Shown: positions 1 to 5,886, numbered from the stretch's first letter. The stretch is 5,986 nucleotides of DNA from CAZXCK01 sp964639225 (GCA_964639225.1 CAZXCK010000196.1:1-5986), one strand, 5' to 3'. Translations and numbers: made by a program. Notes: a model not told the origin generated them from the letters alone.

Positions 1-791
1 TATTGCGGCTCCGCAAAAAAGACCTGATGATAACCCTGTCCAAGATTGTCTCTCAAAACGTTGTGGTAGCAGTTGTCGCCGCCGCCAAATGGCAGTATTT
101 CCAGCGGTTCGTCAAGTTCGACGCGAGTCAGTGTCCAGCCATCGGGTATCGCTGCGTTCAGGTCTGGTGTGCCCGTGTCGGTTGCGTGCATCACGTAACG
201 GTTTCCAGCGGGGTCAGCCAGTTCGTGGATTTCGTCCGTGAAGATGATCTGGTGGCATTTGCTCGTGACGGTGATGGAAATCGCCCCCGGCTCAACGGAG
301 TCAGCGGAGCAACCTGCATCCTGGGTTGGCAGGCAGTCCTGCGCTTCGATGGCAGACAGTTCAAGCCAGGTATAACCGTCCAGCTCACGCACGATGGTAC
401 ATTCATCACCTGCACAATCCACCGGGGCACCGGGCGAACGGTAGAAACAGTGGTCATCGAAAAGTGTGTTGCGATTGATGTTCTTCTGCCAGGGGAACCT
501 CGGATTGTAATCCGCCCACACATCGTCCGGCATCAGATTGGGTTCTGCACCCACGACGACGACCCGCTCGCGTAAATTGACCAGTTCTTTCGCCAGCCCT
601 GCTTCCCCTGCTTCATTGAGGCAGGTGCTGCCTGCCGGACGGGTAGAGGCGATCGTTTCAAAGCGGATGCCAGCCTCTTCTGATGTTGGAAAAGATGTTA
701 AATCCCGCAGGGTGAGCAGAACAGCAACCACGATCACCACGACCGTCACCGCCAGAATACTTCCACCCAGGATGAGCGTTTTTCTCGACAT
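1..791 (-). CDS. Membrane-anchored exported Cys-containing protein, function unknown (3' end at or beyond window edge)
   Basis: The frame is open from an ATG at 791 leftward for 263 codons to the window edge. The two edge bases read TA, so the gene either stops right there or continues as Tyr. A GAGG ribosome binding site (799-802) sits 7 nt upstream of the ATG, which supports this start. Residues 1-5 (MSRKT) are followed by one strong hydrophobic segment (about 6-27), a signal anchor or signal peptide, so most of the protein should lie outside the membrane. The outer part has eight Cys (57, 115, 126, 131, 153, 161, 179, 241), an even number that would suit disulfides. It also has a C-terminal stretch with FGGGDNCYHNVLRDN (235-249) and GYHQVFFAE (253-261). 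I have an impression of similar endings in uncharacterised bacterial exported proteins, but I know no function. No catalytic motif is recognised. It is divergent from the TetR gene and may be its target. Confidence 0.82.
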   Translation of the reverse strand, partial: MSRKTLILGGSILAVTVVVIVVAVLLTLRDLTSFPTSEEAGIRFETIASTRPAGSTCLNEAGEAGLAKELVNLRERVVVVGAEPNLMPDDVWADYNPRFPWQKNINRNTLFDDHCFYRSPGAPVDCAGDECTIVRELDGYTWLELSAIEAQDCLPTQDAGCSADSVEPGAISITVTSKCHQIIFTDEIHELADPAGNRYVMHATDTGTPDLNAAIPDGWTLTRVELDEPLEILPFGGGDNCYHNVLRDNLGQGYHQVFFAEPQ

Positions 792-835
792 AGATTATCC
801 TCTACTCCATTCCTGAAACTATCGCATCGGATGTG

Positions 836-857
836 ATATGATACAGATGTCTCATAT
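836..857. promoter_or_regulatory. Candidate TetR operator (22-bp dyad)
   Basis: Perfect outer arms ATATGA (836-841) and TCATAT (852-857) surround inner arms ACA (843-845) and TGT (848-850). In total 9 of 11 base pairs of the 22-bp dyad are symmetric. It lies between the two divergent starts (791 and 919), where TetR-family operators normally sit. Part of it, TGTCTCA (848-854), recurs inverted as TGAGACA (900-906), just upstream of the regulator's ribosome binding site. The symmetry is visible in the sequence; binding by the adjacent TetR protein is inferred. Confidence 0.6.
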
Positions 858-899
858 ATTGAGGAAAATAAACCCTGATGTCAAGCAGATTTGAAGTAG

Positions 900-906
900 T
901 GAGACA
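900..906. promoter_or_regulatory. Possible second TetR half-site
   Basis: TGAGACA here is the exact reverse complement of TGTCTCA at 848-854 inside the main dyad. It lies 12 nt before the TetR start codon and next to its GAGGCG ribosome binding site. A repressor bound here would block translation initiation or early elongation. It could also be a chance 7-mer, so the call is tentative. Confidence 0.3.
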
Positions 907-918
907 AAGTGAGGCGAA

Positions 919-1494
919 ATGTATCACATCAAGGACGATCAGCGATCTATCCGGTCCAGTGAGATGCTTTATGATGCGCTGCTGCGACTGGTGCGGCACA
1001 AGCCATTCCACACGATCACAGTCACCGAATTAGTCGAAGCGGCACAGATCGGGCGGGCGACGTTCTACCGCAATTTCGATGCCATTGAGGACATCCTGCG
1101 CATGCGCTGTGACCGGACTTTCGAGGACCTGATCGTTTACATCAGGGCATACCTGGCGGAACATCAGAACGAAGTGGGCAAGCTGCCACTCAGACCGCTG
1201 CTGCATTACTTCTACCATAATTCAGAGATCATCGAAACTCTGATGACCATCAAGCGGTTCGACATGATCCAGGATGCCTTCCGGCAGGTGATGGAGCCGT
1301 TCAAGCCTCGCCTGGTGGCTTTACATGGTGTTTCCGAAGCGTATATCGAATATGGACTTGTGGTGCGCGTGGGGATCATGACCAACATTCTGACGCAGTG
1401 GATCGCCAGTGGTAAGCAACCCCCTCCTGACGAACTGGCGAATACCCTGGGGCGCATGATGGCAAAGATGATCACCGCCGGTGAGGTGCTGTAA
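919..1494 (+). CDS. TetR/AcrR-family transcriptional regulator
   Basis: This 191-aa protein has the usual TetR length (about 180-220) and layout. The N-terminal DNA-binding domain begins with an RSSEMLYDALLRLV helix (12-25). It is followed by the helix-turn-helix ITVTELVEAAQIGRATFYRNF (33-53), whose GRATFYRNF recognition-helix signature is typical of the family. The rest (about 60-191) is a variable, all-helical ligand and dimerisation domain whose inducer cannot be predicted. The N-terminal phrase resembles the DhaS-like group, which is not enough to assign a ligand. GAGGCG about 5 nt upstream of the ATG supports the start. The gene is divergent from the exported protein, with a strong dyad in the shared gap. 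Autoregulation and control of the neighbour are therefore likely but inferred. The protein is intact; all shadow frames on the other strand were discarded. Confidence 0.95.
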   Translation: MYHIKDDQRSIRSSEMLYDALLRLVRHKPFHTITVTELVEAAQIGRATFYRNFDAIEDILRMRCDRTFEDLIVYIRAYLAEHQNEVGKLPLRPLLHYFYHNSEIIETLMTIKRFDMIQDAFRQVMEPFKPRLVALHGVSEAYIEYGLVVRVGIMTNILTQWIASGKQPPPDELANTLGRMMAKMITAGEVL

Positions 1495-1534
1495 ACAGAG
1501 GGTGGAACCGTGGATCGTGTACTTTGGAGATATG

Positions 1535-1767
1535 CTAAGGTTGCGGGTCATCGCGGTAATTGAGCTGGATGAACCTGAAGTCCGGTCCGGTGTCTGCACG
1601 CCGACCCGCCCTACCGAATGGGTTCGGGTCATCTTGCCCAGCCGCCGCACTACGATCTGGAACACACGCTGTGGAGAGATGTTGTACTCACCGGCCAGGT
1701 CGCTGAGCGCCTCGCCCTGGGCATAACGCTGGTGGATGCGTTCGTCGCGTTGCGGACTCCCCCCAAT
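1535..1767 (-). pseudogene. Remnant of a small helix-turn-helix protein, 5'-truncated and probably frameshifted
   Basis: Read on the minus strand from 1767, the frame gives RDERIHQRYAQGEALSDLAG (1690-1749), then EYNISPQRVFQIVVRRLGK (1633-1689). This is a convincing helix-turn-helix of the type seen in sigma region 4-like and other small DNA-binding proteins (a Y-x-x-G-E-x-L-x-x-L-A helix, then I-S-P-x-R-V-x-x-I). There is no ATG ahead of it, and an in-frame TGA lies directly upstream (1768-1770), so the N-terminus is missing. After LGK the same frame runs on into antisense of the TetR gene. A different frame starting at 1633 gives DDPNPFGRAGRR and FRFIQLNYRDDPQP, then stops at 1535, like a natural C-terminus. 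That suggests a one-base frameshift near 1633. The domain is seen in the sequence; the decay scenario is inference. A short real gene with a rare start codon is possible but less likely. Confidence 0.5.
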
Positions 1768-1911
1768 TCAGTGGAGGAAAAGCGGTGAGAATTCTGTACA
1801 CTGAATAAGGGAGGCAGGACCATGAGCAAGAAACATATCACCCACAGCGAATCATTCCACCGCGACGCAGTCAGTTGGGGAAAAACATCTGGGCTACCAG
1901 AGAAACATTGA
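1753..1911 (+). mobile_element. Possible left-end fragment of an IS3-like insertion sequence
   Basis: Coding similarity of the minus-strand helix-turn-helix remnant stops abruptly near 1752. Immediately to the right come CGGACTCCCCCCAATTCAGT, an 8-bp inverted repeat ATTCAGTG (1766-1773) / CACTGAAT (1799-1806), a GGGAGG ribosome binding site, and a short reading frame resembling the start of an IS3-family OrfA. This order (terminal sequence, about 60-70 bp leader, OrfA start) is what the left end of such an element looks like. No right end, OrfB, DDE motifs or target duplication remain in the window. The extent and family are inferred. Confidence 0.35.
1822..1911 (+). pseudogene. 29-codon stub resembling the N-terminus of an IS3-family OrfA transposase
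   Basis: ATG at 1822 follows GGGAGG (1809-1814) with 7-nt spacing, an unusually good ribosome binding site for such a short frame. The product starts MSKKHITHSESFHRDAVS and ends at TGA (1909-1911) after 29 residues. MSKK..-h-S-x-x-F-x-R-x-A-V matches the usual beginning of IS3-type OrfA proteins (M-S-K-[RK]...S-P-E-F-K-R-E-A-V). The following residues, WGKTSGLPEKH, no longer fit well, and the helix-turn-helix that should come next is absent. It is therefore read as a deleted remnant rather than a working gene. The similarity is judged by eye over about 18 residues; a genuine small protein cannot be excluded. Confidence 0.4.
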
Positions 1912-1989
1912 CTAACATTGTTCATTTGTCGTCACAGTCAGATGCTCCGGCCATACCGTAACTCATACAGGATAAGCAGGAGAAAACTG

Positions 1990-2877
1990 ATGGTTCAACT
2001 GAAAGCCTTTTTCGAGCTTGTAAAAGAAACATTCACAGAATGGAACCAGGACCGGGTGCCACTGCTGGCGGCAGCTCTGGCTTACTACACGGCCTTTTCC
2101 CTGGCCCCCCTGATCATCATCGTAGTCGTCATTATGGGCGTTGTCTTCAGTGAGAGCGAAGTGCAGAATCAGATGATTGACCAGGTCGACTCGTTGGTCG
2201 GTTCGGATGCCGCCGGTGTCCTGGACAGCATGGTCGAGAACATGGCAGCTTCTGACCAGGGTTTTCTGTCCTCGCTGTTTGGCTTTGGTGCGCTGCTGGT
2301 GGGTGCCCTGGGCATTTTCAACAACCTGCAAACCACGCTGGATATTATCTGGGACGTCGATCACGTCAAGCGCGAAGGTGGTGTCCGTCGCTTTGTCAAA
2401 GACAAGCTGCTGTCGTTCGGTATGATCCTGATCATAGGTCTGCTGTTGCTGGTTTCACTCGTGTTGAGCACTGTTCTGTCGTTTATGCACGGTTATCTGA
2501 TCGATATACTCGCAGGCTATACGATTCTGCTGCGTCTGGGCAACGAGCTGGTTGCCTTCGCAATCACCACGCTGCTGTTTATGACAATCTACAAGATTCT
2601 GCCACATGCCGAAATCCAGTGGCGTGATGTCTGGATTGGTGCCGCCGTTACGGCGCTTCTCTTTACACTGGGCCGGGTTGGCCTCAGCCTGTACCTGAGC
2701 AACAGCGCACCAGCCTCAGCCTATGGTGCCGCCGGTTCCTTCGTGCTCATTCTGTTGTGGGTCTATTATTCCGCCCAGATTATCCTGCTTGGCGCTGAGT
2801 TTACGCAGGTATTCGCCCGCAGATACGGTTCTCGTATCGTATCCATCCACTCAGATAACGACGCAGCGGAGTCGTAA
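1990..2877 (+). CDS. YihY/BrkB family inner-membrane protein
   Basis: This is a 295-aa integral membrane protein, close to the family's usual 280-330 aa. ATG 1990 is chosen because AGGAGA (1978-1983) lies 6 nt upstream. The open frame extends to a TTG at 1918, but those 24 residues are polar, lack a ribosome site and lie in the scar region. Six hydrophobic segments are visible at about 24-53, 92-116, 140-166, 184-205, 214-237 and 247-272. Family hallmarks are LAAALAYYTAFSLAPLIII (26-44), the KILPHAEIQWRDVWIGAAV block (202-220), and YGAAGSFVLILLWVYYSAQI (245-264) followed by ILLGAEF. The family was once called ribonuclease BN by mistake; BrkB was linked to serum resistance in Bordetella. The molecular role is still unclear, with transporter or envelope functions proposed. 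Gene spacing suggests it is transcribed separately from the operon starting at 3310. Confidence 0.95.
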   Translation: MVQLKAFFELVKETFTEWNQDRVPLLAAALAYYTAFSLAPLIIIVVVIMGVVFSESEVQNQMIDQVDSLVGSDAAGVLDSMVENMAASDQGFLSSLFGFGALLVGALGIFNNLQTTLDIIWDVDHVKREGGVRRFVKDKLLSFGMILIIGLLLLVSLVLSTVLSFMHGYLIDILAGYTILLRLGNELVAFAITTLLFMTIYKILPHAEIQWRDVWIGAAVTALLFTLGRVGLSLYLSNSAPASAYGAAGSFVLILLWVYYSAQIILLGAEFTQVFARRYGSRIVSIHSDNDAAES

Positions 2878-3309
2878 ACAACTAAGCCGCCAATGGCGTA
2901 AGGGTGTGCGAGTATCTCAGACGGCATTTGAACATAACGAGAATGCGGCCAGCTCCATTCAGAGCTGGCCGTACTGGCTTGAATCCATTTGCAGAGCCAC
3001 TGGCCGATTGATTGCGGGCCATCCACCGCAGTATGCTTCGCCCCGCCTGCTCGCCGGGCTTCTATGCCGAAGACTCCTAAATCCGAGTTGTCCACCCCAC
3101 CCAAATCAATTTCCACCACTTATCACTCGAGACTCAGGCAGTACACGCCCATACTGGTTAATGACTCTACAGATAGCGAGCTTAGAGGATATTGACGTTT
3201 GTTAGCAACAGTGGGCGGAAAGTTCGTCCATCAGCAAGTGACCTGATCACATTTATCCTTTCTGGCTGCTGTCTGGTTTGGTAATCCGACAAATTAGAGG
3301 AGGTTGACC
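2878..3309. other. Non-coding gap between the BrkB-type gene and the DUF1328-type gene
   Basis: There are 432 bp with no credible gene. Frames that cross it are low-complexity translations overlapping the BrkB gene out of frame, with no domain signal or ribosome site. Contents I can name are a strong hairpin (2946-2971) about 70 bp after the BrkB stop and, at the right end, the ribosome binding site of the next gene (AGAGGAGGT, 3296-3304). A promoter for the downstream operon must lie in the right half, but I see no convincing -35/-10 pair. No tRNA fold was recognised. Confidence 0.6.
2946..2971. terminator. 10-bp perfect hairpin downstream of the BrkB-type gene
   Basis: CGGCCAGCTC (2946-2955) pairs perfectly with GAGCTGGCCG (2962-2971) around the 6-nt loop CATTCA. 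It begins 68 bp after the BrkB stop codon, so it could end that transcript or stabilise its 3' end. There is no T-run on either side, so it is not a classic rho-independent terminator. The structure is certain at sequence level; the role is inferred. Confidence 0.45.
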
Positions 3310-3474
3310 ATGTTAGAGTGGGCCGTTTTCTTTCTGATCGTTGCGATTGTGGCTGCGCTGCTGGGATTCGGTGGCGTGGCGGGCGCTGCTGCCACCATTG
3401 CCCAGATCCTGTTTTTCGTTTTTCTGGTTCTGTTCATCCTGGCGCTGCTGTTCGGTCGCCGCCCGACCGCCTGA
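3310..3474 (+). CDS. DUF1328-type small membrane protein (YtjA-like), 54 aa
   Basis: ATG 3310 is preceded by an almost ideal ribosome site, GAGGAGGT (3297-3304), 5 nt away. The 54-residue product begins MLEWAVFFLIVAIVAALLGF, followed by GGVAGAAATIAQILFFVF, a second hydrophobic stretch, and a basic end, GRRPTA. Two membrane segments (about 4-24 and 30-49) joined by a Gly/Ala turn, and the L-x-W-A-x-x-F-x-I-x-A-x-x-A-x-x-x-G-F-G opening, are the signature of the DUF1328/YtjA family. These are very small membrane proteins of unknown role, often seen near stress or envelope genes. The following gene starts 33 bp downstream with its own ribosome site, so the two are very likely co-transcribed. Its short length makes it easy for automatic gene callers to miss. 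Confidence 0.9.
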   Translation: MLEWAVFFLIVAIVAALLGFGGVAGAAATIAQILFFVFLVLFILALLFGRRPTA

Positions 3475-3507
3475 ACCGGACAGCCGATTGAATGAGAGGA
3501 GAGCAAC

Positions 3508-4476
3508 ATGACAGATATATCGTCAGAACGCCGTAAAACGGCTTATCTGGGCGACAGAGAATACGCCTACAGCACCCGGACACTTACGCCGGGATGGCAG
3601 AATGTATCGTGGGGAGCAATCCTGGGTGGTGTGGTGATTGCCCTCATCGTCATGGCGACGCTGGATGCGCTGGGTACTGCCATCGGGGCAGCCGTGATTG
3701 ATCCGACCGGCCCGAGCGACCTGCTTGATCCTGCGCTGGGTGCTGCCGCCATCATCTGGGTAGCTTCCTACGTACTGTTGGGGCTGTTCGCCGGCGGCTG
3801 GGTTGCCGGTCAACTTTCGCCAACCGGAAGCCAGTTGAATACGATTCTGCACGGCCTGGTCATGTGGGGGCTGACAGCGATTGTCAGCCTGTTGATCATC
3901 ACCTGGTCTGCAGGCGGGGTGCTATCGGGAATTGGCCGGGTCATGGACCAGAGTGCGGACCTTTTAACCACCGGATTTGTTGACACAGTGCCATCTGTTA
4001 TTGAAACCACCGAATTCGAAGAGGGGACGTTCGACGCCATTCAGGCCGAACTGGAATCCCTGTTTGAAACAGATGACACCACCGAAGACCCTCGCTTAAA
4101 CCTTGACGACTTCCGCCTGAGCCGGGATATCACTGAATATGTAACTGCAGATGAAGTCGATGATGCGCAGCGCCAGGATGTCATTGCTGCTGTGGAACAG
4201 CGCACCACACTCAGCCAGCAGGAAGCAGCGGAAACGCTCGACAACTGGCGTGATACGTTCCAGGAAGCCCGTGTCCAGTTCGACGAGACCGTCAGTGAGG
4301 TCACAGAAGCCGTCACGGATACGCTGGCAGCGGTAGCCGGTATCATCTTTGCCATGCTCTTCATTGGCGGAGCGGCGGCGGGACTGGGTGCTTACCTCGC
4401 GGCTTCGTCTCGCGACGATGTCCTGCTGCGGGAAGAAACAGTCGAAGTTGAAACCGAAACAGGGCCTGTTAGCTGA
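3508..4476 (+). CDS. Four-TM membrane protein of the YrzE/PhnA-like type, function unknown
   Basis: This 322-aa protein has ribosome site GAGAGGAGAG just upstream of its ATG. After a polar N-terminus (1-33) come Gly/Ala-rich membrane segments at about 34-64 (WGAILGGVVIALIVMATLDA), 78-101 (ending LFAGGWVAGQL) and 111-142 (LHGLVMWGLTAIVSLL). A long acidic, mostly helical loop follows (about 145-268), then a fourth segment (271-300) and an acidic tail. The WGAIL-G, GGWVAG-L and LHGLV-W-LT phrases fit a widespread uncharacterised family sometimes labelled PhnA-like or YrzE-like, with no link to phosphonate metabolism. In the loop, TLSQQEAAETLDNWRDTFQEA (234-254) resembles the conserved amphipathic helix found before the last membrane segment in these proteins. 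It sits between the DUF1328-type and PRC-barrel genes, consistent with a shared envelope or stress role. The family label is from memory, and the function is unknown. Confidence 0.85.
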   Translation: MTDISSERRKTAYLGDREYAYSTRTLTPGWQNVSWGAILGGVVIALIVMATLDALGTAIGAAVIDPTGPSDLLDPALGAAAIIWVASYVLLGLFAGGWVAGQLSPTGSQLNTILHGLVMWGLTAIVSLLIITWSAGGVLSGIGRVMDQSADLLTTGFVDTVPSVIETTEFEEGTFDAIQAELESLFETDDTTEDPRLNLDDFRLSRDITEYVTADEVDDAQRQDVIAAVEQRTTLSQQEAAETLDNWRDTFQEARVQFDETVSEVTEAVTDTLAAVAGIIFAMLFIGGAAAGLGAYLAASSRDDVLLREETVEVETETGPVS

Positions 4477-4555
4477 ATTTCCACTCCGATAAAAAAGGTA
4501 GCCTATTCCGGCAAATAGCCCGACGGTTTGAACGTGAAAACGCAAGGAGAAAATT

Positions 4556-5209
4556 ATGCTCTTCAACAAGAACGCGGATGTGTACACTGCGGATGGCGAG
4601 CAGGTTGGCAGCATCAATGGCATCGTCATCGATCCATATGACGACGAGGTAACACACCTCATTGTCCAGCAGGGTATCCTGTTCACAGAAGACAAGGTGC
4701 TGCCTGTCGAATGGGTTAATACCACCAGCGAGGACCGCATTACGCTGCGACCGGACATTGACGATCTCGAACAACTGCCCAAGTTTGAGGAAACTCACTA
4801 CGTGCCCCGCCACGAAGAAGACCCGCCCCGGACCGGCAGCACACTGTATCCGGGTTTCGCCCCTGTCTACCCCTATCCGCATTATGGACTGGGAGCCTGG
4901 CCGACCCTGGGCGCAGGGACCAGCCTTCACACGGTGGAACATAAACACCAGAACATCCCCCGCGACACCGAGGCACTCAAGTCAGGCTCTAAGGTGTACA
5001 GCTCTGATAACGAGGAAATCGGTGAGGTCGAGAGAGTGCTCATGGACGAAAACACCAACGAAGTATCGCACTTCGTCGTCAAGGAGGGTCTCATATTCAA
5101 GCACCGCAAGCTCATTCCGATAACTTGGGTCAGGACACTCATGGAGAATGAAATCCATCTGGGTGTGGGGTCCAAAACGCTCGACAACCTGCCGGAATAT
5201 GATGAATAG
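4556..5209 (+). CDS. Tandem PRC-barrel domain protein, 217 aa
   Basis: ATG 4556 follows AAGGAG about 7 nt upstream. Two PRC-barrel domains occupy residues about 4-79 and 142-217. They align without gaps over 76 residues with 24 identities by my hand count, including V-Y-x-x-D, the E-V-[TS]-H-x-x-V-x-x-G stretch and a closing L-P-[KE]-[FY]. The linker (80-141) is rich in Pro, Tyr and Gly (for example YPGFAPVYPYPHYGLGAW), probably flexible or surface-exposed. PRC barrels are small beta domains known from photosynthetic reaction centre subunit H and the ribosome maturation factor RimM. Stand-alone or tandem forms are common in stress-responsive proteins and bind partner proteins. There is no signal peptide or membrane segment, so it is likely cytoplasmic and may contact the upstream membrane proteins. 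It is last in the plus-strand set, with a 79-bp gap after the preceding gene and a strong terminator downstream. Binding partners cannot be read from the sequence. Confidence 0.93.
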   Translation: MLFNKNADVYTADGEQVGSINGIVIDPYDDEVTHLIVQQGILFTEDKVLPVEWVNTTSEDRITLRPDIDDLEQLPKFEETHYVPRHEEDPPRTGSTLYPGFAPVYPYPHYGLGAWPTLGAGTSLHTVEHKHQNIPRDTEALKSGSKVYSSDNEEIGEVERVLMDENTNEVSHFVVKEGLIFKHRKLIPITWVRTLMENEIHLGVGSKTLDNLPEYDE

Positions 5210-5260
5210 TATAGGCTCGCCGGCCAGGGCATAAAACAGACCAGAGCACATCACCAACAT

Positions 5261-5298
5261 AAAATGCCACCGCCTCAACATAGAGACGGTGGCATTTT
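5261..5298. terminator. Bidirectional rho-independent terminator between convergent genes
   Basis: AAAATGCCACCG (5261-5272) pairs perfectly with CGGTGGCATTTT (5287-5298). The stem continues after one mismatch with CTC (5274-5276) / GAG (5283-5285), leaving the 6-nt loop AACATA. The A-run on the left and T-run on the right allow it to work on both strands. It lies 51 bp after the PRC-barrel stop and about 100 bp after the stop of the minus-strand Cys-rich gene. Confidence 0.9.
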
Positions 5299-5398
5299 CT
5301 CACGCGATGCCATTTATGGACCTTAAACGCCTCGCAGATCAGCCGCCGCCCATCAGAGCAGTCGGGGTTACGCGGCGCGCCGGCATATCATCAACTGT

Positions 5399-5716
5399 TT
5401 AGCTGTCGTCGCGGCGTTCACGCCAGTTGGGGGGATCGCTAGCAGGGAAAGAATCCTCAGATGCTTCCTCTACCACATCCGTATCAGGCTGTGTTCTTTT
5501 GTCATACTTTTCCTTGCTCCTGGCGCAGTGGTCACAGCAAAAGATGTTACCGTTCTGCTCAACGCCATGACCGATGACCCGGACACCGCAGTTGGCACAG
5601 GTGGGAGCCAGCGCATGGATGGCACATTCGAAGCAGTCGAAGGTGAAGGTTTTATCCCTCATGGTGATCTGGAATGCGTCTTCGTATTCGTTGCCACAAA
5701 CAACACATTTAGCCAT
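5399..5716 (-). CDS. Small LIM/zinc-ribbon-like protein with four Cys pairs and an SFPASDPP tail, 105 aa
   Basis: ATG 5716 is preferred because AGGAGG lies 9 nt upstream on this strand. An in-frame ATG at 5734 would put that ribosome site inside the coding sequence. Four metal-binding pairs are visible: C4-x2-C7, C28-x2-C31, C40-x2-C43, and C60/C61 with C64. His residues at 34, 50 and 63 are further possible ligands, so two zinc ions in a LIM-like arrangement are plausible. The core (MAKCVVCGNEY, then FECAIHALAPTCANCG and IGHGVEQNGNIFCCDHCAR) belongs to a widespread small-protein group sometimes loosely called prokaryotic metallothionein. No experimental function is known to me. The tail (83-98) has the E-A-S-E-D-S-F-P-A-S-D-P-P-N-W motif found at the ends of many unrelated small bacterial proteins. 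It is cytoplasmic, stands alone, and converges on the PRC-barrel gene across a shared terminator. Zinc binding is inferred. Confidence 0.9.
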   Translation of the reverse strand: MAKCVVCGNEYEDAFQITMRDKTFTFDCFECAIHALAPTCANCGVRVIGHGVEQNGNIFCCDHCARSKEKYDKRTQPDTDVVEEASEDSFPASDPPNWRERRDDS

Positions 5717-5821
5717 GATGATCGACCTCCTCATGGTGACACTTGTTCAGTTCAATTGTATGTATCAGAGGCAACGAGGCGTGGGCCATGTGGTGGATAT
5801 CGCTGTGGGTCTGGCGGGTGC

Positions 5822-5886
5822 AATTAATCGTATCAGTCGATAACCGCCATCCTCCCCAGCCAGCGCGGCGTAATCGCCGATTAATT
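5822..5886. repeat. 9-bp perfect inverted repeat with 47-bp spacer
   Basis: AATTAATCG (5822-5830) is the exact reverse complement of CGATTAATT (5878-5886). The spacing is long for a hairpin but could suit paired protein-binding sites or the ends of a tiny element. It lies more than 100 bp upstream of the Cys-rich gene's start. Confidence 0.4.

Noticed and set aside
3..575. Long plus-strand frame at the left edge
   Set aside because: It lies antisense to the exported-protein gene, which has a better ribosome site, a membrane anchor and a continuous frame through the same bases; no domain is seen in this frame.
1481..1726. Plus-strand frame after the TetR gene
   Set aside because: It overlaps the TetR stop, has no good ribosome site, and its bases encode the helix-turn-helix remnant on the other strand.
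1908..1936. TTGACT as a -35 box for the BrkB-type gene
   Set aside because: No acceptable -10 hexamer follows at 16-18 bp, so the match is treated as chance.
1918..1989. Upstream TTG start for the BrkB-type gene
   Set aside because: The extra 24 residues are polar and unlike the family N-terminus, and there is no ribosome site, whereas ATG 1990 has AGGAGA at proper spacing.
2723..3205. Plus- and minus-strand frames (including minus 2766-3119) spanning the end of the BrkB-type gene and the gap
   Set aside because: They overlap a confident gene in other frames, lack ribosome sites and show no recognisable domains.
4501..4525. Imperfect hairpin between the four-TM and PRC-barrel genes
   Set aside because: The short stem has a mismatch and no T-run; the close spacing and ribosome site favour read-through, so it is not called a terminator.
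4096..4948. Minus-strand frames opposite the four-TM and PRC-barrel genes
   Set aside because: They are antisense shadows of two well-supported genes, and they cross the intergenic gap without any domain signal.
5717..5734. Upstream ATG for the Cys-rich protein (adds MRRSII)
   Set aside because: The added codons contain the AGGAGG ribosome site that serves ATG 5716, and homologous proteins as I recall them start at MAKC.
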